From Desulfacinum hydrothermale DSM 13146 (GTDB taxonomy: Bacteria > Desulfobacterota > Syntrophobacteria > Syntrophobacterales > DSM-9756), in the NCBI RefSeq assembly GCF_900176285.1, contig NZ_FWXF01000010.1, positions 1 to 64,000 of the forward strand: 64,000 nucleotides of DNA, read 5' to 3'. Below the pieces are notes generated by a model. It made no database searches, was not told where the DNA came from, and worked only from the letters and a program-made list of their open reading frames with translations. This document shows, in pieces, positions 52,078-60,891 of the stretch. Each line of letters starts with the position of its first letter. Position 1 is the stretch's first letter. A program made the translations under genes and the position numbers.

Positions 52078-53127
52078 TCAACAAGGGGTGCCGTCTTCGC
52101 GTTTCCACAGGGCGCGGGAGCGCGCCATGGAGACGGCGGCTCGGATGGCATGAAGCAGGCTGGAAGGCCGTGCTTTTCCCTGGCCCGCAATGTCGTAGGC
52201 GGTGCCGTGATCCACGGAGGTGCGAACGATGGGCAGCCCCAGGGTCACATTGACCGCCTCGTCGAAGTGGACCAGCTTGACGGGGATGAGTCCCTGATCG
52301 TGGTACATGGCCACCACGGCATGGAACTCCCCCTGGTACGCTCGGGTGAAAACGGTGTCCGGCGGATAGGGGCCCAACACGCGGCAAGGCCGGCAGAGCC
52401 TGTCCACCGAGCGCACCACCGGCTCGATGATGTCCTTGTCCTCGGTGCCGAAACGGCCGGCTTCTCCCGCGTGGGGATTAAGGCCCGCAACGGCCAGCCG
52501 AGGGCGCCGGATACCGAAATCCCGCTGCAGGGCCTCCAGACTGATCCTTATGGTCTCTTCGAGGGACGGGGCCATGAGCCTTTCCGGTACCTGGCGCAGG
52601 GCGCAGTGGATGGTCACCAGGGCCACGCGCAGCCGGGGGCCCGCCAGCATCATCACAACCCGGGAAGCGCCGCACAGGTGCTGGAGAAATTCCGTGTGGC
52701 CGGGAAAGGAAAAGCCGTTTCGGTGCAAGGCTTCCTTGTTGATGGGGCCTGTCACCACGGCGCCCACCTGCCCCTGAAGGGCCAGGTGGGCAGCCGTTTC
52801 AATGTAGTCGATGGTCGCCCGGCAGGCTTGGGCGGATGGGCGCCCATAGGGGATCTGGGATTCGTCCAGGCGGCTCGGGCGAAAGACCGGGATGGCTTTC
52901 TCTTGAGAGGCGATTTCGCTCACATCCGTAACCGGCCGAAAGGCCAGAGGGGCCCCCAGCAGGCGCGCCGCTCGCCTCAAGGCGCTCAGATCGCCCATGA
53001 CCAGAGGACGGCAGGCGTGCGTGACGCCGGGGTCCGCCAGGGCTCGCACCAGCACCTCCGGCCCCACTCCGCAAGGGTCGCCCATGGTGAGAGCGATCAG
53101 CGGTCGGTCGGACAACTCAGCGGCCAT
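52078..53127 (-). CDS. pdxA: 4-hydroxythreonine-4-phosphate dehydrogenase
   Basis: A 349-residue enzyme of pyridoxal 5'-phosphate synthesis, oxidising 4-phosphohydroxy-threonine. It has the family opening PLIALTMGDPCGVGPEVLVR, GPINKEAL, the metal-binding histidine in FPGHTEFLQHL, AVAGLNPHAGEAGRFGTEDK, and AMYHDQGLIPVKLVHFDEAV-NVTLGLP. Length and motif order match PdxA. GGAGAGA precedes the start. It forms a leftward series with nadA (16 bases upstream of pdxA) and the UvrA-like gene. Confidence 0.94.
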   Translation of the reverse strand: MAAELSDRPLIALTMGDPCGVGPEVLVRALADPGVTHACRPLVMGDLSALRRAARLLGAPLAFRPVTDVSEIASQEKAIPVFRPSRLDESQIPYGRPSAQACRATIDYIETAAHLALQGQVGAVVTGPINKEALHRNGFSFPGHTEFLQHLCGASRVVMMLAGPRLRVALVTIHCALRQVPERLMAPSLEETIRISLEALQRDFGIRRPRLAVAGLNPHAGEAGRFGTEDKDIIEPVVRSVDRLCRPCRVLGPYPPDTVFTRAYQGEFHAVVAMYHDQGLIPVKLVHFDEAVNVTLGLPIVRTSVDHGTAYDIAGQGKARPSSLLHAIRAAVSMARSRALWKREDGTPC

Positions 53128-53143
53128 GGCTTTCTCTCCAAGT

Positions 53144-54055
53144 TCAGATGGCCAGCATGCGCTCCACGGCCTGGAGGGCCTTCAACCGGATCGGCTCCGG
53201 CACCTCAATGCGCGGCGTGAGGGTCTCCAGGCTTTGGCGCACGTCCGCCAGGGAGGTCTTCTTCATGTCGAGACAGACCATCTCTTCCGAGACCGGGATG
53301 AGGGTCTTGTCCGGATTGTCCCGTCGCATGGGATGGAGAATCCCCACTTCGGTGCCGATCAGGAAGGTGTGGTGATCGCTTTCCCGCACGTAGCGCAGCA
53401 TACCCGAGGTGCTGGTGACCACGTCCGCCAGATCCAGAACCTCCGGGCGGCATTCCGGATGGGCGAGAAAAAGGGCCTCTGGATGTTGTGCCTTGCGTTT
53501 GAGAACCGTGTCCGCCCGCAGGCTGTGGTGCACGGGGCAGTAGCCCTTCCAGTAGAGGATCTGCTTGGACGTGTGGCGTGCCGCATAGAGGGCCAGGTTC
53601 TGGTCCGGGATCATGTAGAGCGTGTCCGCCTGGGCAAAGGAAGCGACCACCTGATTCACGTTGGCCGACGTGCAGCAGGTGGTGCTTTCGGCTTTGACCT
53701 CCGCCGTGGAGTTCACATAGGTGATGATGGGTACGCCCGGGTGCGCTTCGGCCACGCCCCGCACGTCCTGGGCCTTGATCATGTCTGCCATGGCGCAGCC
53801 GGCCTGGACGTTGGGCAGCAGCACGGTCTTGTCGGGATTGAGAATCGCCGCCGTTTCCGCCATGAAGTGAACACCACAAAAGACAATCACCCGGGCGTCC
53901 GTTTCCGTCGCCCGGCGGCTCAACTCCAGTGAATCTCCCGTCAGGTCGGCGATTTCCTGTATCTCGGCGGGCTGGTAGTTGTGCGCCAGAATGATCGCCT
54001 TTCGGGCTTCCTTGAGCTCAGCAATGGCATTTTTCAGGTCTTGCTTTTCGTTCAT
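53144..54055 (-). CDS. nadA: Quinolinate synthase
   Basis: A 303-residue [4Fe-4S] enzyme that condenses iminoaspartate with dihydroxyacetone phosphate to make quinolinate for NAD. It has AIILAHNYQPAEIQEIADLT-GDS, cysteines in LPNVQAGCAMADMI, TYVNSTAEVKAESTTCCTSA and HPECRP (three cluster ligands among these), and HTFLIGTEVGILHPM. The chain matches the short NadA form of anaerobes. The ATG at 54053-54055 is preceded by GGGAAG. nadB and nadC are not in the window. Confidence 0.95.
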   Translation of the reverse strand: MNEKQDLKNAIAELKEARKAIILAHNYQPAEIQEIADLTGDSLELSRRATETDARVIVFCGVHFMAETAAILNPDKTVLLPNVQAGCAMADMIKAQDVRGVAEAHPGVPIITYVNSTAEVKAESTTCCTSANVNQVVASFAQADTLYMIPDQNLALYAARHTSKQILYWKGYCPVHHSLRADTVLKRKAQHPEALFLAHPECRPEVLDLADVVTSTSGMLRYVRESDHHTFLIGTEVGILHPMRRDNPDKTLIPVSEEMVCLDMKKTSLADVRQSLETLTPRIEVPEPIRLKALQAVERMLAI

Positions 54056-54070
54056 GGGGTCTTCCCTTTC

Positions 54071-54814
54071 TCACTTGGATATGGCCCGTTGGAGGGCTGA
54101 GATCTCAGCGGGTTGCAATGGGCGTCCCGCGGGATCGATGACAAGGGTCTGTGGGTCCACGGACAACTGGAAAAGATCGGCGGGCAGCGAGGGCATCTCC
54201 CTGTGATGGGTGAGCCGAATCCGGTTGACGTTTCCCAAAGCGTCTCGAACTTCCATCTGCCAGACCCGGTAATCTTGCCTCTGGATCCACAGGCGAAGGG
54301 ACTGCACATTGGGGTCCTCTGCGCGGGGGCGCAGGGTCAGTACCGCCATCTCGTCCGTGGAGGCCTTGGTGTCCAGACTCACATGGAAGGTGTCCGAAAG
54401 GTCAAAGGTCCCTTCCAGGAGGGTTCGCATGATGGGCGATCGGCGCATCTGTTGGGCGTCGAACAGAGAAACTTGTTTCTCTTCGGGCAGATAGAGCCAG
54501 GCCACGTCTCCGACGGTCACAAAGACCTGCCGGTCCGGTTCCGTGTATTCCCATCGCATGCGGTTCGGTTTCTGAAAGTAGAAGATACCGCGGGCTTCCG
54601 TGGTGATGCTGGAAGCGGCCACCGAGGTGGTCCACTGGGTGAAATCCGCCGTGTAGGCGCTCATGGCGTGGTAGCGCGCTTGGGTGTGCCGGAGGATGTC
54701 CCGCACGGTGGCGGGGGAACCGGTGTCTGCGGTGGCCTTTGGGGGAGCGGTCACCAGCAGTGCGACGGCCGTCAACAAGAAAAGGAAGAGGATTGGATCG
54801 CGCTTTCGATTCAT
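54071..54814 (-). CDS. lolA: Outer-membrane lipoprotein carrier protein LolA
   Basis: A 247-residue periplasmic protein with a signal peptide (residues 1-29 of the start at 54814, ending in TADT). The body has the LolA pattern: TQARYHAMSAYTADFTQWTT, GIFYFQKPNRMRWEYTEPDR, WLYLPEEKQVSLFDAQQM and repeated beta strands, forming the half-barrel that shuttles lipoproteins from the LolCDE complex to the outer membrane. GGAAGG backs the start at 54814; an open frame extends 24 codons upstream. It lies between ftsK (19 bases away) and nadA. Confidence 0.88.
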   Translation of the reverse strand: MNRKRDPILFLFLLTAVALLVTAPPKATADTGSPATVRDILRHTQARYHAMSAYTADFTQWTTSVAASSITTEARGIFYFQKPNRMRWEYTEPDRQVFVTVGDVAWLYLPEEKQVSLFDAQQMRRSPIMRTLLEGTFDLSDTFHVSLDTKASTDEMAVLTLRPRAEDPNVQSLRLWIQRQDYRVWQMEVRDALGNVNRIRLTHHREMPSLPADLFQLSVDPQTLVIDPAGRPLQPAEISALQRAISK

Positions 54815-54833
54815 GGGGCCTTCCGCGCTTGGC

Positions 54834-57047
54834 TCAGGTGTTGAAATCTTCCCGGGGAACCAGGACCTCTCGGGGCTTGCTGCCATCGGAAGGCCCCACG
54901 ATGCCTTGCTGTTCCATGATCTCGATCATGCGCGCCGCCCGGTTGTAGCCGATCCGCAAGCGACGTTGGATCATGGAAATGGAGGCCTGGCGGCTTTCCA
55001 CCACCAGCCGCACGGCCTCTTCGTACTTCTCGTCCAGATCGTCTTCGGGGATGTCCTGGCCGGCTTCGGGATCGTCGAAGTTCACCCGCTCCGCCATGGG
55101 ATCGGCGTCCAGCTCCTGTTCCTTCCAGAAGGACGTGATCCTTTCCACCTCGGTGTCCGAGACGAAAGCGCCTTGGATCCGTTGCAGTTTGGCCGTTCCC
55201 GGAGGCAAGAAAAGCATGTCGCCGGAGCCGAGCAGGGATTCCGCCCCGTTGGTATCCAGGATCGTGCGGGAGTCCACCTTGGATGAAACCTGAAAGGAGA
55301 TGCGGGTGGGGATGTTGGCCTTGATGATTCCGGTGAGCACGTCCACCGACGGACGTTGAGTCGCCAGGACCAGGTGGATACCGGCTGCCCGGGCCATTTG
55401 AGCCAGCCGGGTGATGTATTCTTCCACTTCCCGGGAGGCCACCATCATGAGGTCCGCCAGCTCATCGATCACCACGACGATGTAGGGCAGGTGGTGATGG
55501 TCCAGAACCGTTCCATTGGCCGTTTCCGAGGCCTCCCCCTGGTGGAGCTCCTTGCGTGGATCCGCCTTGGCCATCAGCCGGTTATAGCTTTCGATGTTGC
55601 GCACGTTCTTATCGGCCAAGAGTTTGTAGCGCAGCTCCATTTCCTGGACCACCCAGCGAAGGGCCCGGGTGGCCATCTTGGGTTCGGTCACCACGGGATG
55701 GAGCAGGTGGGGGATCTTTTCGTAGCTGCTCAACTCGATTCGTTTGGGATCGATCATGAGCAGCCGCAGGGTTTCGGGTGTGTTGCGGTAGAGCAGGCTC
55801 AGGAGCATGGCGTTGATGCAGACGGACTTTCCGGTTCCCGTGGCTCCGGCGATGAGCAGGTGGGGCATGCGCGTCAGGTTGGTCACCACCGGCTGGCCGG
55901 TGATGTCTTTTCCCAGAGCCAGGGTGAGCGGAAAGGTGGAGGATACGAAGGGCTTGGATTCGATGATGGATCGCAAGGAGACGGACGCCCGGTGTTCATT
56001 GGGGATTTCGATGCCGATGGCCGCCTTGCCCGGAATGGGAGCCACCACACGGACGCTCTCGGCCTTCAGGCCCATGGACAGGTCGTCGGCCAGCCCGACG
56101 ATCCGGCTGATCTTGATGCCGGGGGCCGGGGCGTATTCGTACATGGTGATCACGGGCCCCGGACTGATCCCCACCACCTGGCCCTGCACACCGAAATCGG
56201 CCAGTTTCTCCTCCAGCACCCGGGCCTTCTCCTCCAGGAAGGTGGGGTCCGGCTGGGCCACTTCGCTGTCGTAGAAATCCAGGAGTTTGATGGGCGGAAG
56301 CGCATATTTTCCCGAAGCCGCCGCCAGTTGCACCGGTTTGTCACCCTTTGGCCTCTGAGGGGAAACGGCGGCGGACGGCTCGGGCTTCCGGGAGACCGGC
56401 CTCTGGGCTTGGCGACGTGGTTTGACACGCTGGGCTTTGGGGGCCGTGGCCTTTGAACGTGCCTTTCGTTCCCGCATCCGAGGAACCAGGGATGCCATTT
56501 GGGCACCCAGCCATCGAAGAGCGTTAAAGAGCAACCGACCGGCGGCTCGAAGCGAAAAGGGGGTGGACAGGATGAGAGCTATGAGAAAGAGGGCTCCCAT
56601 CAAGATATGAGCGCCCAGGTCGTTGACGCGGGCCCTGAGGAACGCGGCCATGAGCGCCCCGAGTTGCCCACCGGGCAAGACCTGGGTGCCCAGGAAGGTG
56701 ATCTTGGCAGCGTGCAGGGAGGCCAGGCCGATGAGGCTCAAGACCAGTAGGATCAACCCCAGAACCTGGATCCGCCCATAGGGCAGGGGATTCCTCCCGC
56801 GCAGGAACGCATATCCGAGCCATAAGCCGACGGCCGGCAGGGCATAGGCCCCCACACCCAAGACAAAGAGCAGGCACCAGGCCAGGTTGGCACCCAAGGC
56901 GCCCACCCAGTTGTGGGGTGGCTTCTGGGCGGTGGTCGATCCGAAGAAGGTGGGATCCGCCGGATTGAAAGACACCAGACTGCATCCCACCAGGATGGTC
57001 GCCGTCAGGATGATGAGGGCCCAGATTTCTCGCTTCTTGTGTTCCAC
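54834..57047 (-). CDS. ftsK: DNA translocase FtsK
   Basis: A 737-residue protein. Four or five N-terminal membrane helices (about 8-175) are followed by a short basic linker (about 180-240). The RecA-like motor holds Walker A GATGTGKS and the Walker B-type IVVVIDELADLMM. A C-terminal gamma domain (about 670-720, RQASISMIQRRLRIGYNRAA) reads chromosome polarity signals. FtsK moves chromosomes at the division septum and activates dimer resolution by XerCD. The short linker is the SpoIIIE-like form. The start is GTG (57045-57047), with GGGAG upstream. Confidence 0.93.
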   Translation of the reverse strand: MEHKKREIWALIILTATILVGCSLVSFNPADPTFFGSTTAQKPPHNWVGALGANLAWCLLFVLGVGAYALPAVGLWLGYAFLRGRNPLPYGRIQVLGLILLVLSLIGLASLHAAKITFLGTQVLPGGQLGALMAAFLRARVNDLGAHILMGALFLIALILSTPFSLRAAGRLLFNALRWLGAQMASLVPRMRERKARSKATAPKAQRVKPRRQAQRPVSRKPEPSAAVSPQRPKGDKPVQLAAASGKYALPPIKLLDFYDSEVAQPDPTFLEEKARVLEEKLADFGVQGQVVGISPGPVITMYEYAPAPGIKISRIVGLADDLSMGLKAESVRVVAPIPGKAAIGIEIPNEHRASVSLRSIIESKPFVSSTFPLTLALGKDITGQPVVTNLTRMPHLLIAGATGTGKSVCINAMLLSLLYRNTPETLRLLMIDPKRIELSSYEKIPHLLHPVVTEPKMATRALRWVVQEMELRYKLLADKNVRNIESYNRLMAKADPRKELHQGEASETANGTVLDHHHLPYIVVVIDELADLMMVASREVEEYITRLAQMARAAGIHLVLATQRPSVDVLTGIIKANIPTRISFQVSSKVDSRTILDTNGAESLLGSGDMLFLPPGTAKLQRIQGAFVSDTEVERITSFWKEQELDADPMAERVNFDDPEAGQDIPEDDLDEKYEEAVRLVVESRQASISMIQRRLRIGYNRAARMIEIMEQQGIVGPSDGSKPREVLVPREDFNT

Positions 57048-57064
57048 CGAAAAGACTCCCTGGG

Positions 57065-57282
57065 AGTTGCTCGGAAAAGGATGCGCCGGTCAAGACGCCG
57101 GTAAATTTCCATTCCCTTCGCGGCCGCGGGGCTTGAGCCCTGCGGAAGACGACCTGATGAGGTGCCGGACTGGCTGCACCATGCGGGCAAAGGGCGCAAA
57201 CCCGGCTGTTGACCAGCCTGAGTGGGCAGGGCACGGCCCCAAAGGCCGGAAAGGGCCAGGCGGGACCTTTTCCTGCAGCCTC
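57065..57282 (-). repeat. Probable diverged MITE-like element, copy G, after rnj
   Basis: On the minus strand it begins GGAGGCTGCAGGAAAAGGTC next to the TAG stop of rnj, like the end of copy C. It contains a palindrome (57121-57142, CCGCGGGGCT paired with AGCCCTGCGG) and ends near a complement of GAGTTGCTCGGAAAAGG. Length, end position and hairpin agree with the family, but the middle is poorly conserved. Confidence 0.45.
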
Positions 57283-58962
57283 CTAGATCTCCACCACGAT
57301 GGGATAGATGAAGGGGCGCCGCTCCAGCACCTTCTGGAAGAAGCGTTTCAGCTCCCGGCGGATCTCCAGCTGGAAATCGCCGCAATCCATCATCTCACCT
57401 TCCGCCTGATAGCGTTCCAGCACATCCAGGATGAGGCACTTGGCCCCGTCCAGGATCTCCGGCTTGGTCTCTTCCAAGATAAAGCCCCGGCTGACCACGT
57501 CGGGGCCGTTGAGCACCTCCCGGTGCTCTTTGTTGATCACCAGCGTGACCAGCACCATGCCGTCCTCGGACAAGTGACGCCGATCCCGAAGGACCAAATC
57601 GCACACGTCCCCCACGCCCTTGCCGTCCACGAAGACCCGGCCCGTTTCCGCTTGTTTTTCAACGATGGCCCGTCCGTTCAGAAAGGTGATGGAGTCGCCG
57701 TTTTCCAGGATGAAACAGTTTTGCGGCGAAAGACCGACCTGCTGGGCCAACTTTTTGTGTTTGACCAGGTGGCGGTATTCCCCGTGGATGGGCACGAAAT
57801 AGGTGGGCCGCACCACGTTGAGCATCATCTTGAGTTCTTCCCGATAGGCATGACCGCTCACATGAATGTCCTTGACCTGCTCATGGATCACCTCGGCGCC
57901 CTGCCGATACAGATGATTGATGATGTTCTGGATGGCCCGTTCATTGCCCGGGATGAACTTGGAACTCAGGATGATCGTGTCCCCTTCCTTGATGGACAGC
58001 TTCCGGTGCACGTTGAAGGCCATGCGGGTCAACGCGCTCATGGGCTCACCCTGGCTGCCCGTGGTCAGCATGAGAACGCGATGGTCCTCCAGACGCTGCA
58101 ATTCCGCCAAGGTGGCTTCGCTGTCCGGATCGAAATCCAGGTAACCCAGCTCACGGGCGATCCGCACATTGGTCACCATGGACTTGCCACTGAAAAAGAC
58201 CTTCCGATCGAATTCACGCGCCAGATGGAGTACCTGTTGAATGCGGTGCAGATTGCTGGCGAAGACCGCCACAATGATCCGCCCGGAGCATTCCCGGAAG
58301 ATCTGGCGAAAGGTCTGTCCGATGTCCCGTTCTGACAGTGTATAGCCTTCCCGTTCCACGTTGGTGGAATCGGAAAAGAGGGCCAGCACCCCCTGTTCCC
58401 CGTAGTGGCCGAAGCGCGCCAAATCCAGCCGGCGGCCATCGATGGGGGTCTGGTCCAGTTTGAAGTCGCCCGAATGGATGAGGACTCCCTGGGGAGTGCG
58501 GATGGCCAGACCCACACCGTCCGGTATGCTGTGGCAGACCCGGATGCCCTCGATCTCGAAGGGGCCGATACGGAAAGGGTGGCGGGGTTGCACCGTGTGC
58601 AGAACGGTTCTTTCCAGGAGCTTGTGCTCCCTCAGCTTTTCCTCCACCAGGGCCAGCGTCAGCCGGGTGGCGTAGATGGGAATGGGAAATTCTCGAATGA
58701 GAAAGGGGATGGCCCCGATGTGATCCTCGTGGCCGTGGGTGATCACCAGGGCCTTCACCTTGTCACGGTTTTCCCGAAGATAGGTGAAATCCGGGATGAC
58801 GATATCGATCCCCAGCATGTCTTCTTCGGGAAACATGAGGCCCGCATCCACCACCAAGATGGTGTCCCCATACTCCACCACCATCATATTGAGGCCGATC
58901 TCGCCCAATCCACCCAGGGGAACGACCTTGAGGGGCAAACGGGATGTGTCCGTGGAATTCAT
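57283..58962 (-). CDS. rnj: Ribonuclease J
   Basis: A 559-residue metallo-beta-lactamase/beta-CASP ribonuclease. It has the zinc motif HGHEDHIGAIPFL (76-88), HSGDFKLDQTP, the beta-CASP segment LTTGSQGEPMSALTRM, HVSGHAYREELKMMLNVVRP and a C-terminal region ending PIVVEI. RNase J acts as both a 5'-3' exonuclease and an endonuclease in mRNA decay and rRNA maturation. RNase G is also encoded in this window. The TGA-ATG junction with plsC overlaps by four bases, so both are probably cotranscribed. Confidence 0.94.
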   Translation of the reverse strand: MNSTDTSRLPLKVVPLGGLGEIGLNMMVVEYGDTILVVDAGLMFPEEDMLGIDIVIPDFTYLRENRDKVKALVITHGHEDHIGAIPFLIREFPIPIYATRLTLALVEEKLREHKLLERTVLHTVQPRHPFRIGPFEIEGIRVCHSIPDGVGLAIRTPQGVLIHSGDFKLDQTPIDGRRLDLARFGHYGEQGVLALFSDSTNVEREGYTLSERDIGQTFRQIFRECSGRIIVAVFASNLHRIQQVLHLAREFDRKVFFSGKSMVTNVRIARELGYLDFDPDSEATLAELQRLEDHRVLMLTTGSQGEPMSALTRMAFNVHRKLSIKEGDTIILSSKFIPGNERAIQNIINHLYRQGAEVIHEQVKDIHVSGHAYREELKMMLNVVRPTYFVPIHGEYRHLVKHKKLAQQVGLSPQNCFILENGDSITFLNGRAIVEKQAETGRVFVDGKGVGDVCDLVLRDRRHLSEDGMVLVTLVINKEHREVLNGPDVVSRGFILEETKPEILDGAKCLILDVLERYQAEGEMMDCGDFQLEIRRELKRFFQKVLERRPFIYPIVVEI

Positions 58963-59738
58963 GACGCCGCCGAGCGCACCTCCCTGGTTGAAGTTTCGGC
59001 CTCCAAGACACCACCCTCCCGGGTCGTCAGGTATTGACGAATGGCTTCCCGCACGAGAAAGATCACCTTGTCGCGATCCTCAATGGAAAAGCCTTGTGTT
59101 TCAATGGGATGGCCAATGGTCATGCGGATGCGGCCCGGGCGGACCAGCCAGGCCCCCTTGGGCAGGATGGAGTAAGACCCGCTCAGACTGACGGGAACAA
59201 TGGGTTGGCCCGACTTGATGGCCAGGATGATCCCGCCCTTCTTGAAAGGCTGGATCACGCCGTCCCGGCTTCGGGTCCCTTCCGGAAAGATGACGATGGA
59301 CGCACCTTCACGCACCCGGCGGGACGCCTCCTCCAGACTTGCGAAGGCCTTTTTTCGATCCGCCCGATCGATGGGGATGTAGCCGATCATGCGCATGGCA
59401 TGTCCGAACAAGGGGATCCGGAAGAGCTCCTCCTTGGCCAGCCACCGGAACTGTACGGGAAGTTTTCCAAGGATGGTGAAGATGTCGAACCAGCTCTGGT
59501 GATTGGCCGCATAGACGACGGGCCGATCGGGTGTGAGCCGTTCCAGGCCGTGGACTTCCACCGGAACCCCGGCGGCCCACAGATTCAGATTGCCCCAGAG
59601 GCGTCCGCACAGATGGGCCCAATCGCTGCGGCGCGTCGTGACCACGATGCCTATGGCGCACAGGCCCAGGACGATCGTGGAAAGGACCAGCATGGCGTAG
59701 AAGAGAGCGGTTCGCACATAGCGCATAGGCGTTTCCAT
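58959..59738 (-). CDS. plsC: 1-acyl-sn-glycerol-3-phosphate acyltransferase
   Basis: A 259-residue membrane enzyme that adds the second acyl chain in phosphatidic acid synthesis. It has one N-terminal membrane segment (ALFYAMLVLSTIVLGLCAIG), the catalytic NHQSWFD, the glycerol-binding FPEGTRSRDG and ILAIKSGQPIVPVSLSGSY. Three closely spaced starts exist: GTG at 59741, ATG at 59738 and ATG at 59726 (MRYVRT). I use 59738; GGAAACG before 59726 makes that one possible too. A good promoter lies about 50 bases upstream. Confidence 0.9.
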   Translation of the reverse strand: METPMRYVRTALFYAMLVLSTIVLGLCAIGIVVTTRRSDWAHLCGRLWGNLNLWAAGVPVEVHGLERLTPDRPVVYAANHQSWFDIFTILGKLPVQFRWLAKEELFRIPLFGHAMRMIGYIPIDRADRKKAFASLEEASRRVREGASIVIFPEGTRSRDGVIQPFKKGGIILAIKSGQPIVPVSLSGSYSILPKGAWLVRPGRIRMTIGHPIETQGFSIEDRDKVIFLVREAIRQYLTTREGGVLEAETSTREVRSAAS

Positions 59739-59788
59739 CACATAAGTGATAAGTGCTCAAAAAACGGGAAAATTTCGTTCGGCAAAAG

Positions 59789-59817
59789 AGTTTAGCCACT
59801 TTCGCGGCCTGAGTCAA
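59789..59817 (-). promoter_or_regulatory. Promoter of plsC-rnj
   Basis: On the minus strand TTGACT (59812-59817) and TAAACT (59789-59794) are separated by 17 bases, close to the sigma-70 consensus. It faces the ssb promoter in the same divergent gap. Confidence 0.65.
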
Positions 59818-59824
59818 CGCTGTC

Positions 59825-59853
59825 TTGTGGGCGAATGGGCTCTGTGCTATAGG
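59825..59853 (+). promoter_or_regulatory. Candidate promoter of ssb
   Basis: TTGTGG (59825-59830), 17 bases, then TATAGG (59848-59853), giving a start about 75 bases before the ssb ATG at 59936. The matches are moderate; the arrangement with the plsC promoter leaves only eight bases between the two -35 boxes. Confidence 0.5.
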
Positions 59854-59935
59854 AAGATCATGGGACATGCCCTTTGGATCCCGCCCGATTCTCGGAAGAT
59901 TGTGGACCCAGAACCAACACCATACGAGGGACATC

Positions 59936-60409
59936 ATGGCAAAGACAATGAACAAGGTGATACTCATCGGCCGCTTGGGGGCTGATCCGGACATCCGTTA
60001 CACCCAAAGCGGCACCGCGGTGGTTCGTTTCAACCTGGCCACCAATGAAAGGGTGCCTGCCGGGGAAGGCAATTGGGAAGAGCGCACGGAATGGCACCGG
60101 GTCGTGGTTTTCGGCAGGCAGGCGGAGGCGTGCGGCAATTATCTGGCCAAAGGCCGGTTGGTGTACGTGGAGGGGCGTTTGCGCACCAACCAGTGGGAGG
60201 ACGCCCAGGGAGTGCGGCGCTACACCACGGAAATCGTGGCCGGGGACGTGGGGTTCCTGGACAGCGGCCGGGACGCGGCTGCCGGAACCCAAGCCCCTCA
60301 AGGCTCGTACCAGAAGGCACCGGCCCGGTCTCAGCGAAACGGCGAAGCGGCCTTTCCCGATGCACTTCCCGAAATGTCCACCCCGCCGGACGACGATATC
60401 CCCTTCTGA
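59936..60409 (+). CDS. ssb: Single-stranded DNA-binding protein
   Basis: A 157-residue protein: OB-fold of residues 4-110 (NKVILIGRLGADPDIRYTQS, ATNERVPAGEGNWEERTEWH, YVEGRLRTNQWEDAQGVRRY), a Q/G/A-rich linker, and the acidic tip DDDIPF that recruits replication and repair proteins. GAGGGA lies before the start at 59936; the upstream frame crosses the promoter. It is a single gene with its own terminator downstream. Confidence 0.95.
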   Translation: MAKTMNKVILIGRLGADPDIRYTQSGTAVVRFNLATNERVPAGEGNWEERTEWHRVVVFGRQAEACGNYLAKGRLVYVEGRLRTNQWEDAQGVRRYTTEIVAGDVGFLDSGRDAAAGTQAPQGSYQKAPARSQRNGEAAFPDALPEMSTPPDDDIPF

Positions 60410-60556
60410 CAGGCGGGTGTCACGGCAGGCCGTGGCGGTCCGCCATCCGGGCTCCGTCATTCGGTGCCTGAAAGAAGGTGTTGGGTGACGGCAGGGCAAA
60501 GGGCCCCATGGTCGCTCCCCTGGCCCCGGACGGCTGGGATCCATCTCCATACAAAC

Positions 60557-60586
60557 AAGGCGGGGCGCCCTGGGGCGCCCCGCCTT
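60557..60586. terminator. Perfect hairpin between ssb and tatA
   Basis: AAGGCGGGGCGCCC and its exact complement flank a two-base centre. It sits in the 236-base gap between ssb and the converging tatA gene, and could end both transcripts, though no long T-run follows on either side. The rest of the gap shows nothing. Confidence 0.65.
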
Positions 60587-60645
60587 GGTCCGGCCTGTTA
60601 TCCACTACAACCGCCGCGGGCCCTTCTGTGCCGCATGCCAGACTC

Positions 60646-60870
60646 TCAGCTTGTGGTCTTGTCCGTTTCCGCGGATTCCTGCTTCGTTTCGATCTTTTCC
60701 ACCGACTCGGATTTTGACCCAGCCAATTCCGCTTCCTGGGTGGCTTTCTTGAAATTGCGAATGCCCTTGCCGAGACCGGCTCCGATCTCGGGCAGCTTTC
60801 CCGCCCCGAAAATGATCAGCACGATCACCAGGATCACAAGCAATTCAGGCATTCCGATTCCACCAATCAT
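60646..60870 (-). CDS. tatA: Sec-independent translocase subunit TatA/E
   Basis: A 74-residue protein with a short N-terminal membrane helix ([15 protein letters not shown]), the hinge [10 protein letters not shown], the amphipathic helix [11 protein letters not shown] and a charged, disordered tail. TatA forms the pore-like assembly that carries folded, often cofactor-bearing, twin-arginine proteins across the inner membrane. TatB and TatC are not near. It follows the zinc-ribbon gene by 21 bases in the same direction. Confidence 0.9.
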   Translation of the reverse strand: MIGGIGMPELLVILVIVLIIFGAGKLPEIGAGLGKGIRNFKKATQEAELAGSKSESVEKIETKQESAETDKTTS

Positions 60871-60891
60871 GGGAGGGCTCCTTTTTCTCGA

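Noticed and set aside
57121-57142. A 6S or other small RNA gene between rnj and ftsK
   Set aside because: There is one hairpin but no further conserved secondary structure; the stretch is better explained as a diverged copy of the repeat family.
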